Shown one piece after another: positions 56,265 through 64,000 of a DNA stretch of 64,000 nucleotides. The notes beneath the pieces were generated by a model that saw only the letters and a list, made by a program, of their open reading frames with translations, was not told the origin of the DNA and did no database searches. A program made the translations under genes and the position numbers. This stretch comes from Streptomyces sp. SUK 48 (GTDB lineage Bacteria > Actinomycetota > Actinomycetes > Streptomycetales > Streptomycetaceae): contig NZ_CP045740.1 of NCBI RefSeq assembly GCF_009650765.1, positions 7,602,001-7,666,000 on the forward strand, in the 5' to 3' direction. How positions within the stretch are numbered: the stretch's first letter is position 1; each line of letters starts with the position of its first letter.

Positions 56265-57065
56265 TCAGACGGTCAGCTCCGTGCGCGCCGGTGCCGTGGT
56301 GGCGAGATCGTGCCGGATGAACCACTCCGTGCCCATGAACCGCCGCAACTCCGGCACGGAGAGAGGGGCCAGCAGACCCGGTACCGCCCCGCGCTCCACC
56401 TCGGAGCGGTGCGCCAGTACGGCGGCGACCTTCCGCTCCAGCCAGGGGACGACATCGACCGTCGCCGTGATCTGCTCGTCCGGCACGCTGTAAGCCGTCT
56501 TGCGCTCCCCGACCACCTCCCGCAGCGCCGGCACCGCCGAGTGCGGATGGGTCGCCAGGTACAGGGCGCGCGGCTGCCAGGGGGCACCGGCCTCCGGATG
56601 GAACCGCGCCAGCCCGGCCGCCTGGGCGGCGAGCAGCGTCACCCGGTGGGTGTGCACATGATCCGGGTGCCCCGTCATCCCGCCGTACGCGTCGTGCGTG
56701 ACGACGATCTCCGGGCGGAACGCGCGGATGTGCGCCACCAGTCGCCGTACCGCCTCGTCCAACGGCGCGTCGCAGAACCGCGCGCGGCCCGGCGCCGACC
56801 ACGGCACCCGCGCGTCCGCGTAGCCCAGCAACCGGGGCTCCCCGGCGCCGAGGATCCGCAGCGCCTCGGCCAGCTCCGCCGCGCGACCGGTGCCCGCCGC
56901 CCACGTCGAGGTGACGACCCCGGTACGGGCGCCCGCGGCCGCGTGCCGGGCCAGCACCCCGCCCGCGCACAGCGACTCGTCGTCGGGGTGGGCGAACACC
57001 GCGAGCAGACTCGGCACGGACACGGACGGACCGCCTTCAGCTTGGGGAACCGGGGGACGGCTCAT
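56265..57065 (-). CDS. PIG-L/LmbE-family deacetylase
   Basis: A 266-residue GlcNAc-PI/mycothiol-type deacetylase. The zinc motif AHPDDESLCAGGVLARHAAA and the later HPDHVHTHRVTLL (zinc histidines) are both present. Family members deacetylate GlcNAc groups in lipid, mycothiol or antibiotic precursors. Its ATG overlaps the TGA of the GH16-like gene (ATGA), so both are co-translated. Confidence 0.87.
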   Translation of the reverse strand: MSRPPVPQAEGGPSVSVPSLLAVFAHPDDESLCAGGVLARHAAAGARTGVVTSTWAAGTGRAAELAEALRILGAGEPRLLGYADARVPWSAPGRARFCDAPLDEAVRRLVAHIRAFRPEIVVTHDAYGGMTGHPDHVHTHRVTLLAAQAAGLARFHPEAGAPWQPRALYLATHPHSAVPALREVVGERKTAYSVPDEQITATVDVVPWLERKVAAVLAHRSEVERGAVPGLLAPLSVPELRRFMGTEWFIRHDLATTAPARTELTV

Positions 57066-57814
57066 ACCGGGCCCGCGTACGCCGTCCGCCCGCCGCCATA
57101 CGGACGGCGCACGGTCAGTCCCCTCACCTCGAACGACATCTCGCTCGTCGCGGGCTCCGGCGGCGGGTGGTAGCGCCCGGCGCACACCGAGAGGGCGACG
57201 ATGAGATGGGCCCGCCACGCCTGCCCCACGCCCCGGTGGTCGGCGAAGACCGAGGCGCCGTTCAGCGACCAGATCACACAGCGCGGCCCGAACTCGGTGC
57301 GCAGATCGACCCAGGCCCCCGGACGGACCGCCTCGTCATGGAGGTAGCAACTGGCGCTGCGCACACGGTTGATGAACTCCAGATGGTCGGGGTTGTCCAC
57401 GTGGTACTCGAACACGTCCACTCCCTGGCCGCCGTCCCGCCAGGTCCTGATCGCCGGCCAGGCGCCGGTCTCCCGGGGCAGCCGCACCCGTGCCTCCAGG
57501 ACGTCGCCCGGCTGCACGGTGAACCCCTCCCGGCTGCCCTCCGTGGTCAGCAGCCCCGTGTCCCAGCGGCCGTCCGCCCGGCGGGTGGCCCGGAAGACGC
57601 CCGAGCGGCAGTAGCCGGGATCGGCCACCAGCCGGTCCAGCCGATCCTCGTCCGGATGGGCCGGGCCGCCGCCCGGGAACGCCCGCGAACGGCCCGCGAC
57701 CCACTGGGTCGTGGAGGTGAAATCCGCCGTGAACACCACGTCGGTCGCGGCCGGGAAACGCGGGGCGCCCGATAACGGGTCGCCCCGCGGCGGTTCGTCC
57801 ATGTTCATCGCCAT
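57062..57814 (-). CDS. concanavalin-like (GH16-type) protein
   Basis: A 250-residue jelly-roll protein. GLLTTEGSREGFTVQPGDVL, ETGAWPAIRTWRDGGQGVDV, FEYHVDNPDHLEFINRV and the C-terminal LIVALSVCAGRYHPPPEPAT resemble bacterial laminarinase/GH16 and related polysaccharide-binding folds. The typical ExDxE catalytic motif is replaced (VDVFEYHVDN). No export signal is seen. Sharing an operon with a PIG-L deacetylase suggests a glycan-related step. ATG 57814 is used. Confidence 0.72.
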   Translation of the reverse strand: MAMNMDEPPRGDPLSGAPRFPAATDVVFTADFTSTTQWVAGRSRAFPGGGPAHPDEDRLDRLVADPGYCRSGVFRATRRADGRWDTGLLTTEGSREGFTVQPGDVLEARVRLPRETGAWPAIRTWRDGGQGVDVFEYHVDNPDHLEFINRVRSASCYLHDEAVRPGAWVDLRTEFGPRCVIWSLNGASVFADHRGVGQAWRAHLIVALSVCAGRYHPPPEPATSEMSFEVRGLTVRRPYGGGRTAYAGPV

Positions 57815-57979
57815 GACCGATGTCTCACCGCCTGGCGGCCGGTCATGCGCCCGCGCCATGACTCTTGGCGGGATATACCCATCCGGGTGAACGGCCGGTA
57901 TGCGCCCCTCCGGAACCGGCCTGCCCGGCACCCGCTTCCCCGCGGGCGGCGCGGTGGCCGACCCGGGCCGCCTGTACGG

Positions 57980-60367
57980 CTATGACCCCGCCGTCTCGTC
58001 CTGCTCGGCGAGCCCCTCCGGGCGCCTTCCCCGGGGCTGCTGCGGCTCCGGCCGCACCGGTGGCGGCGGGATCGGCCGGTCCTGCGGCGCGTCGGCGGAC
58101 ACGGTGACCGGATCGCCGTAGTGGAGGATCGTCAGCGGATCGCCCTCCACCAGCCGGTAGCGCGCCTGCCGCGGACCGATGTCCACCTTCAGCCGGCGCC
58201 CGCGCACCTGCACGGTGAACACCACCCGGGACAGCGTCTCCGGCATCCGCGGCGCGAAGCCGAGCACATCCGGCCGCTCGTCCTCGCCGAGATGCCAGCG
58301 CAGGCCGCCGAAACCGCCGACGACGGCGATCCACGTCCCGGCGAGGGAGGCGATGTGCAGCCCGTCGCGGGTGTTGTGCTCCAGGTCGTCCAGGTCCATC
58401 AGCGCGGCCTCGCCGAGATAGGCGTACGCCAGCCGGAGGTGCCCGGTCTCGGCGGCGAGCACCGCCTGGCAGCACGCCGACAGGGAGGAGTCGCGCACCG
58501 TCAGCGCCTCGTAGTAGGCGAAGTTGCGCGCCTTCTCCTCCTCGGTGAACGCGTACGGGCACTCCATCATCGCCAGCACCACGTCCGCCTGCTTCACCAC
58601 CTGCTTGCGATACAGGTCGAAATAGGGGTAGTTGAGCAGCAGCGGATAGTTCTCGGGCGGGGTCCCCTCGAAGTCCCAGCGCTGGAAGTGCGTGTATCCG
58701 GCGGACTGTTCGTGCACACCCAGCGTCTCGTTGTGCGGGATCGCCATCCGGGCCGCCGCGTCCCGCCAGGCCGCCGCCTCCTCGTCGTCCACGCCGAGTT
58801 CGTCGGCCCGGTCCGGGTGGCGAATGGCCACATCGGCCGCCGCCAGCAGGTTCTGGCGGGCCATCAGGTTGGTGTAGAGGTTGTCCCGGGCGATGGCGCT
58901 GTACTCGTCGGGCCCGGTGACCCCGTCGATGTGGAAGACGCCCTCGGGGTCGTGGTGGCCGACGGAGCGCCACAGCCGGGCGGTGTCCACCAGGAGGTCG
59001 AACCCGACCCCGCGCTCGAACTCCTCGTCCCCGGTCGCCGCGATGTACCGGACCGTGGCCAGCGCGATGTCCGCGTTGATGTGGAAGGCGGCGGTCCCGG
59101 CCGGCCAGTAGGCGGAGCACTCGGCGCCGTCGATGGTCCGCCAGGGGAACGTCGCGCCCGCCAGGCCCAGTTGACGGGCGCGCTCGCGGGCCGCCGGCAG
59201 GGTGCTGTGCCGCCAGCGCAGGGCGGACGCCACGGCCTGTGGCGCGGTGAACGTCAGCACCGGCATCACATACGCCTCGGTGTCCCAGAAGGAGTGCCCG
59301 TCGTACCCGGTCCCGGTCAGCCCCTTCGCGGGGATCGCCCGGTTCTCGCCGCGGGCCGCCGCCTGGAGCACATGGAAGAGGGCGAACCGCACCGCCTGCT
59401 GGATCTGCGCGTCCCCCTCCACCTCGACGTCCGCGCCCGCCCAGAACTCGTCCAGATAGGACCGCTGCTCGGCGACCAGCCCGTCCCAGCCGGTGCTCAC
59501 GGCGACCGCCACCGCCCCGTCCACCTGGTCGCGCATGCTGGGCAGCGAACGCTCCCCGGACCAGCCGTGGGCCACGAACTTGACCAGCCGCAGCGGCTGT
59601 CCGGGCGCCAGGTCCGCGGTCACCGTCAGCCGGCTGACGTCCGGCTCGCACTGCGCCGACCAGCGGGTGCCCTCGGGCCCCTCCACCAGATGGTCGGCCG
59701 CCGCGCCCACCCGCAGCCCGCTGCGGTCGGTGTGGTGCACGAGGCGCAGCCGGGTCTCCTCGGCGTAGTGCTCCTCCGCCGTCAGCGGCGAGTCGGTCGC
59801 GGCGGCGACCCGGGGATCGCCCTCGACATGCGGGAGTTGTTCGTTGGCGATCAGCTCGGACTGGATGGCCACCGAGGCGGGGCCGTCCTCCGGCTCCACC
59901 TCGTAGACGACGGCGGCCACCGCGCGCTGGGTGAAGGACACCAGCCGCCGCGAGGTGATACGGACCGTGCGGCCACCGGGCGAGGTCCAGCGGGCGGTGC
60001 GGCTGAGCACACCGGTGCGGAAGTCCAGGACCCGCTCGTGCGACAGCAGCCGGCCGTAGCGCAGGTCGTACGGGTGGTCGTCCACCAGCAGCCGGACGAC
60101 CTTGCCGTCGGTGATGTTGATCGCCGTCTGGCCGGACTCGGGGTAGCCGTACCCGGCCTCCGCGTACGGCAGCGGATGCCGCTCGTGGACGCCGTTGAGA
60201 TAGGCGCCGGGCAGGCCGTGCGGCTCGCCCTCGTCCAGATTGCCGCGCCAGCCGACATGCCCGTTGGACAGCGCGAACACCGACTCGCTCTGCGCGAGCA
60301 CGTCCAGGTTCAGCTCGGTCTCGCGCAGGGACCACGGCTCGACGGTGTAGCTGGGATGCGTGATCAC
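57980..60367 (-). CDS. GH65 disaccharide phosphorylase
   Basis: A 795-residue GH65 enzyme (trehalose, maltose or kojibiose phosphorylase group). It has the N-terminal beta-sandwich ([20 protein letters not shown]), a helical linker, the barrel with the general acid glutamate in TGPDEYSA (near residue 487), and a C-terminal beta domain. A proline-rich cytoplasmic tail follows ([15 protein letters not shown]). It splits a glucose disaccharide with phosphate to give beta-glucose-1-phosphate. GTG 60367 overlaps the HAD gene's stop, so the pair is coupled. Confidence 0.9.
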   Translation of the reverse strand: MITHPSYTVEPWSLRETELNLDVLAQSESVFALSNGHVGWRGNLDEGEPHGLPGAYLNGVHERHPLPYAEAGYGYPESGQTAINITDGKVVRLLVDDHPYDLRYGRLLSHERVLDFRTGVLSRTARWTSPGGRTVRITSRRLVSFTQRAVAAVVYEVEPEDGPASVAIQSELIANEQLPHVEGDPRVAAATDSPLTAEEHYAEETRLRLVHHTDRSGLRVGAAADHLVEGPEGTRWSAQCEPDVSRLTVTADLAPGQPLRLVKFVAHGWSGERSLPSMRDQVDGAVAVAVSTGWDGLVAEQRSYLDEFWAGADVEVEGDAQIQQAVRFALFHVLQAAARGENRAIPAKGLTGTGYDGHSFWDTEAYVMPVLTFTAPQAVASALRWRHSTLPAARERARQLGLAGATFPWRTIDGAECSAYWPAGTAAFHINADIALATVRYIAATGDEEFERGVGFDLLVDTARLWRSVGHHDPEGVFHIDGVTGPDEYSAIARDNLYTNLMARQNLLAAADVAIRHPDRADELGVDDEEAAAWRDAAARMAIPHNETLGVHEQSAGYTHFQRWDFEGTPPENYPLLLNYPYFDLYRKQVVKQADVVLAMMECPYAFTEEEKARNFAYYEALTVRDSSLSACCQAVLAAETGHLRLAYAYLGEAALMDLDDLEHNTRDGLHIASLAGTWIAVVGGFGGLRWHLGEDERPDVLGFAPRMPETLSRVVFTVQVRGRRLKVDIGPRQARYRLVEGDPLTILHYGDPVTVSADAPQDRPIPPPPVRPEPQQPRGRRPEGLAEQDETAGS

Positions 60368-61107
60368 GACGACTCCAGAAGTTCCGCCAGGTCGCGGACG
60401 ACCACGTCGGCGCCGTGCGCCCGCAGCTGCTCCGCCTGCCCCACCCGGTCCACCCCCACGACCAGCCCGAACTCTCCCGCCCGGCCGGCCTCGACACCGG
60501 CCAGCGCGTCCTCGAACACGGCCGCCGCGCCGGGCTCCACGGACAGTTCCCGCGCCGCCTCCAGATAGGTGTCCGGGGCGGGCTTGCCGCGCAGCCCCCG
60601 CTCACGGGTCACCACTCCGTCGACCCGCTCGTCGAACAGGTCCGCGATACCGGCCGCGGCCAGCACGTCCCGGGCGTTCGCGCTGGACGACACCACCGCG
60701 CAGGCCAGACCCGCCGCGCGGACCTCGTGCAGAAAGCGGACCGAGCCCTCGTACGGCTCCACCCCGTCCTCCCGGATCCGGCGCAGCACCAGCTCGTTCT
60801 TGCGGGCACCCAGCGCCCGCACCGTCTCGGCGTCCGGCGGATCCTCCGGCGACCCCTCGGGCAACCGCACCCCGCGCGCCGCGAGGAACGTCCGCACCCC
60901 GTCCTCCCTGGGCCGCCCGTCCACGTACTCGTCGTAGTCCCGCACCGCGTCCAAGGGCACGAACTCGGTGCCCTCCCGCCGCGCGCGCTCTCGCAGCCAG
61001 GCGTCGAACATCTCCTTCCAGGCCGCCGCGTGCACCTTGGCGGTCCGGGTGAGCACCCCGTCGAGATCGAACAGACAGGCGCGTACATGTGCGGGAAGCC
61101 GGGGCAT
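60364..61107 (-). CDS. pgmB: beta-phosphoglucomutase-type HAD phosphatase/mutase
   Basis: A 247-residue HAD enzyme. The catalytic DxD is FDLDGVLT, followed by the helical cap (about 20-120) with [20 protein letters not shown], motif [10 protein letters not shown] and motif [20 protein letters not shown] with [14 protein letters not shown]. Beside a GH65 phosphorylase it converts beta-glucose-1-phosphate to glucose-6-phosphate. The genes overlap by 4 bp. Confidence 0.9.
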   Translation of the reverse strand: MPRLPAHVRACLFDLDGVLTRTAKVHAAAWKEMFDAWLRERARREGTEFVPLDAVRDYDEYVDGRPREDGVRTFLAARGVRLPEGSPEDPPDAETVRALGARKNELVLRRIREDGVEPYEGSVRFLHEVRAAGLACAVVSSSANARDVLAAAGIADLFDERVDGVVTRERGLRGKPAPDTYLEAARELSVEPGAAAVFEDALAGVEAGRAGEFGLVVGVDRVGQAEQLRAHGADVVVRDLAELLESS

Positions 61108-61222
61108 GTTCCGAGGCTAGGAGCCACCGGTGGCCGACGGCGTGGGGACACCGGCCCGGCGCGCCGGAAGGCACCCGCTCGGTGGAGGCGTGCGCCGGGC
61201 CCCATGACAGGATGCGCGGATC

Positions 61223-61651
61223 ATGAGTGCTGACTGGTACATCCTCATCGAGGAAGACATACGGAACACGAAACATCTCCAGGCCATCGAGTTCAGGCTG
61301 CACCAGTGGAAGCTGGCGGCCGCGCACCGTGTCACGGGGGACGAGGCCCGGATCGCCGCCGTGGCCGAGGACGCGGCCCTGCACCACCTGCCGACCACCC
61401 TGGGCCGCCACGCCAAACCGGGGGACCAGCCGGCGCGGCACGCCTTCCTCGCCCAGGACGGCTCGTGGGTGGTCCTCGTCGGACTGCGCGGATATCAGTG
61501 CCACATACGGGTGAGCACCGCCCGGCTCATGCATGTGCGGGAGGAGAAGGAGACCCCGCCGAAGACCCTCAAGGAGATGCTCCGCGGCGCGTGGGAGGGG
61601 CCGCCGCCCCTGGAACAGCCCTGGTCCCCGCCGACGGACGACGAGGGCTGA
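61223..61651 (+). CDS. hypothetical protein
   Basis: A 142-residue unrecognised protein with good codon bias. It starts MSADWYILIEEDIRNTKHLQ, continues DEARIAAVAEDAALHHLPTT, VGLRGYQCHIRVSTARLMHV, and ends in a proline/acid-rich tail. No signal peptide or membrane helix. Its 3' end is convergent with tRNA-like copy 2. Confidence 0.7.
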   Translation: MSADWYILIEEDIRNTKHLQAIEFRLHQWKLAAAHRVTGDEARIAAVAEDAALHHLPTTLGRHAKPGDQPARHAFLAQDGSWVVLVGLRGYQCHIRVSTARLMHVREEKETPPKTLKEMLRGAWEGPPPLEQPWSPPTDDEG

Positions 61652-61697
61652 GGGCGAACCCCATGCCCCCGAGGGGCTGAGGGCGGACCGTAGCGGC

Positions 61698-61792
61698 GGA
61701 GAGGGCAGGATTTGAACCTGCGTGGACCCCATGGGGGTCCGACCTCGAGGCGAGCTCGTGGGTCCCCGATAAACCGCTCCGGGCACCTCTCC
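61698..61792 (-). tRNA. tRNA-like gene with long variable arm and non-canonical anticodon arm (copy 2)
   Basis: Same architecture as 10847-10940: acceptor stem GGAGAGG/CCTCTCC, D stem CCCG/CGGG, T arm GCAGG-TTCAAAT-CCTGC, no encoded CCA. The variable-arm hairpin is GGACCCC-CAT-GGGGTCC; its stem differs from copy 1 by paired changes that keep the helix. The central arm is again 24 nt, closed by GACC/GGTC with an inner CGAG/CTCG helix and a 5-nt loop CTCGC, so no anticodon can be assigned. A leader segment at 61828-61838 (ACAAGAAGAGG) could pair at 10 of 11 positions with 61786-61796, covering the acceptor 5' strand. A truncated peptidase pseudogene ends 89 bp upstream. Confidence 0.7.
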
Positions 61793-61881
61793 TTGTTCCC
61801 GGTCCGGGGCGGTGCTCCGTTCCGTTCACAAGAAGAGGATGGCAGCGGCCCCTGACAGGGCGCTGATGTGTCCCTGACGCG

Positions 61882-62935
61882 TCAGGACCGGGTCCGGGGG
61901 CAGGACACGTCCGTGGCGGGCAGCCGGCCGGACGCGAGGTAGGCGTTCACCGCGTCGTCCACGCAGGCGCTGCCGAAGACGCCGAACACCACGTGCTGGT
62001 CGGCGTCGTGCAGGGTTATCAGACGGGAGCTGGGCCAGCCGCGGTGGACCCTCTCGGCACCGGAGTAGAGGGTGCGCGGGTCGCCGGTGGCGTTGACCAG
62101 CAGGGCCGGGAGATCGGCGCGGAGGGCGGTCGGCCGTTCGCGCGGCGGTCCCCAGAACGCGCAGGCGTTGATGTCGTTCGTGACCGGGGCGAAGAACCGG
62201 TCCCGGGGATCGGCCCGCCGCAGAGAGCGCCAGTAGGTCTCCGGATCGCGGGGCGCGGTCCCGTCACCGCACAGGATCGCCGTCTGCGCGCTGCCGTAGG
62301 CGGAGTCGTGTCCCGTCAGCAGGAACTGGAGCAACTCGGCCAGCCAGGGCGACGGGGACACCGGGTCGCCCCCGGCGGCGCGCCGCAGTTCCCGCACTCC
62401 CTGGGCGAAGTCGCCGTAGGCCGAGGGATTGTCCTGGGAGAGGCCGTTGAAGACGAGGGTGGGGAGAACCTGGTCGTCCACCCGGTACGCGCCGACCCGC
62501 AGCGGGGCGCGCTCGGCGGCCGACTGGACCTCCTCCACCGTCGCGAGGACCGCGTCGCCGGTACGGCCCAGGCCGTAGTCCTCGTCGTGCGCGGCGGTCC
62601 AGTCCGCCCAGCCGCGCAGGGCGTGCTTCCCCGCGGCCTCCGTGCCCCGCAGCAGTCGCGGACCGTAGCGGGCCGGGTCGATCACACCGTCCAGCACCAC
62701 CCGGTCGGTGCGGCCCGGGAACATCGTGGTGTACACCTCGCTGAGGTAACTGCCGTACGAATAGCCGAGGTAGGAGATCCGGCGTTCGCCCAGCGCGGCC
62801 CGGATCACGTCCATGTCGCGGGCGCTGTTGCGGGTGCTCGCGTACGGCACCAGGTCGCCGGCGTGGGCGCGGCAGCGGCGGGCGAGGCCGGCGGAGAAGG
62901 ACACCATCCGGTCCGTCAGGCACGGCGGCCGGTGC
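61882..62935 (-). pseudogene. S33 (tripeptidyl aminopeptidase-like) peptidase missing its N-terminus
   Basis: About 350 C-terminal residues remain: MDVIRAALGERRISYLGYSY (nucleophile GYSYGS), VNATGDPRTLYSGAERVHRG and LHDADQHVVFGVFGSACVDD. The signal peptide and N-terminal part of this secreted alpha/beta-hydrolase are gone. Near 62930 the sequence joins, in a different frame, the N-terminus of another gene. An internal start could give a fragment, but a working secreted peptidase is unlikely. Confidence 0.75.
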
Positions 62936-63203
62936 GCAGGTCGGCCACGCCGTCCGTGACGGACCAGCGCGCACAGCCCGGCTCGGCGGCGGGCGTGTCG
63001 ACGAGCACCGCGGCCCCGGCGATCCTGTCCTCGGTGACCAGCCGGTGCACGGACCGCCGTACGGCCTCGCGGGTGCCGCACGCGCGGGACGCGTCCGGTG
63101 GCCGGGCGGCGGCCAGTGGCGCGGCGAGCAGCACCAGGGCGGCGGCCCCGGCCATGAGCGCGGTACCTCTGCGAAGTACGGGTGGAAGTAAAGGAATTGC
63201 CAT
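62916..63203 (-). pseudogene. serine D-Ala-D-Ala carboxypeptidase-like N-terminal remnant
   Basis: From ATG 63203: a signal peptide (GTALMAGAAALVLLAAPLAA) then AVRRSVHRLVTEDRIAGAAV and TDGVADLRTGRR, the usual start of a secreted serine-type DD-carboxypeptidase/beta-lactamase-like protein. Just where the FRIGSVTK (SxxK) segment should follow, it meets the S33 peptidase sequence, giving a stop at 62916. All catalytic motifs are lost. Confidence 0.7.
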
Positions 63204-63326
63204 GTGGACCACGGTAGAGATCGCCAGGGGCGCGATCACTCCGGCAGGCAGCCGGACCCGTGCGGGGGCCAGCACCAGCCCGCGCGCTGGGGGAAGCCGG
63301 AAGCCCTCGGCCGCTCGCCCCGGGAC

Positions 63327-64000
63327 TTACCCCGCGACGAGCGCCCTGCCGTACACCGTGGAACCGCGCCGCACCGTCATCCCGATCCGCTCGTACAGCC
63401 CCAGCGCCCCCGTGTCCGAATGGGTCCACAGGACGCAACTCCGCCTCCCCCGGGAGTAGAAGGCGCGGAACGCCTCGTGCAGCAGCAGCCGCGCGATACC
63501 CCGGTCGCGCCGATCGCGGCGGACCGCGACCCGCTCGACGTACCCCTCGCCGCCGTCCGGCGCCCCGGCCACCAGGTCCGTCCCCGGCACGGGACCCGCG
63601 GCCACCCCGTCGGCCGCCCCCGCACCCGCCCCCGGATCCAGCGACAGCACCACCCCGACCAACCGGTCGCCCTCGAAGGCGAGCGGCGACGCCTCCGGCG
63701 CGAACGTCGCCCGCCCGACCGTGAGCCGCGCCCACTCCGCGTACGGCTTCCGCCGTTGCTGCCACTCGTCGAAGGCGTCCTCGGTGAGCCGGTACGCGGC
63801 CTGCTCGTCGCCCGCGCGGAACGTCCGTACCGTGATCCCCGCCGGCGGCCGGGGCACCACCGGTTCGGCGGGCATCGGCAGCTCCAGCAGCCACTCGGTG
63901 ACCATCCTGGCGTACCCGCCGGAGCGCAGCAGCGCGGCGGCCGCGAGATCGCTGTCGGAGATCGTCTGGGCGAGCCGGTCGCCGCCCAGCTCCCGGGCCC
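63327..64000 (-). CDS. two-domain GNAT acetyltransferase, partial
   Basis: C-terminal part of a protein with at least two GNAT units; the frame is open through the window edge, so its start lies beyond 64000. The end of the first unit is RELGGDRLAQTISDSDLAAA and AALLRSGGYARMVTEWLLEL. The second unit has VTVRTFRAGDEQAAY-like start, the CoA loop RRDRRDRGIARLLLHEA and GLYERIGMTVRRGSTVYGRA. Mycothiol synthase has this layout, but similarity alone does not settle it. Confidence 0.78.
   Translation of the reverse strand, partial: ARELGGDRLAQTISDSDLAAAALLRSGGYARMVTEWLLELPMPAEPVVPRPPAGITVRTFRAGDEQAAYRLTEDAFDEWQQRRKPYAEWARLTVGRATFAPEASPLAFEGDRLVGVVLSLDPGAGAGAADGVAAGPVPGTDLVAGAPDGGEGYVERVAVRRDRRDRGIARLLLHEAFRAFYSRGRRSCVLWTHSDTGALGLYERIGMTVRRGSTVYGRALVAG

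Overview
The window looks like a Streptomyces chromosome segment. It has very high GC with strong G/C at third codon positions, GTG and TTG starts, twin-arginine signal peptides, typical Streptomyces gene families, and both strands used in short operons. No phage, transposase, CRISPR array or large biosynthetic cluster is visible.

Layout. 1-3.8 kb: 3' end of a katG catalase-peroxidase, then an hbpS/senS/senR-type heme- and redox-sensing module. 3.8-6.8 kb: a complete inducible beta-lactamase locus with a secreted class A enzyme, a divergent LysR activator and a cytoplasmic penicillin-recognising partner (blaL/blaA/blaB type). 6.9-10.8 kb: ArsR regulator, VOC protein, and a dormancy-like group (HTH-split-barrel protein, CBS-BON protein, universal stress protein) with a DevR/OsdR-like box. 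10.8-12.7 kb: a tRNA-like gene and a deletion scar that removed the 5' ends of two divergent genes. 12.8-24.3 kb: secreted enzymes (phosphoesterase, EfeO/EfeB, polysaccharide deacetylase, SGNH hydrolase) and acetyltransferases. 24.3-33 kb: SDR with its divergent regulator, RidA, deacetylase-like lipoprotein, DMT transporter, a GH18 chitinase behind two abutting DasR-type sites, and a GCS2-family ligase. 33-43.7 kb: ABC exporter, YheO-type regulator with a hydroxyaspartate/threonine ammonia-lyase, WGR-propeller protein, and a possible ether-lipid group (TetR, GlpD-like, alkylglycerone-phosphate-synthase-like, diacylglycerol kinase). 43.8-48.1 kb: NUDIX-like protein, decayed hot-dog thioesterase, cytosolic DyP peroxidase and a ClpC-type AAA+ protein. 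48.1-57.8 kb: GreA-like factor, hydrolase, ClC channel, XRE-cupin/acetyltransferase pair, CtaG-type membrane protein, a P-type ATPase reduced to its two ends, PIG-L deacetylase and a GH16-like protein. 58-61.1 kb: GH65 phosphorylase coupled to a beta-phosphoglucomutase-like HAD protein. 61.2-64 kb: a second tRNA-like gene, a third deletion fusion (DD-carboxypeptidase N-terminus on an S33 peptidase C-terminus) and a partial two-GNAT protein.

Themes. Oxidative and heme/iron stress recurs (KatG, HbpS-SenSR, EfeO/EfeB, cytosolic DyP). Carbohydrate and chitin scavenging recurs too (GH18 under dre sites, GH65-HAD, two deacetylases). The most unusual items are the paired tRNA-like genes with an oversized anticodon arm, each lying about 100 bp downstream of a truncated pseudogene, and three separate internal-deletion scars within about 50 kb.
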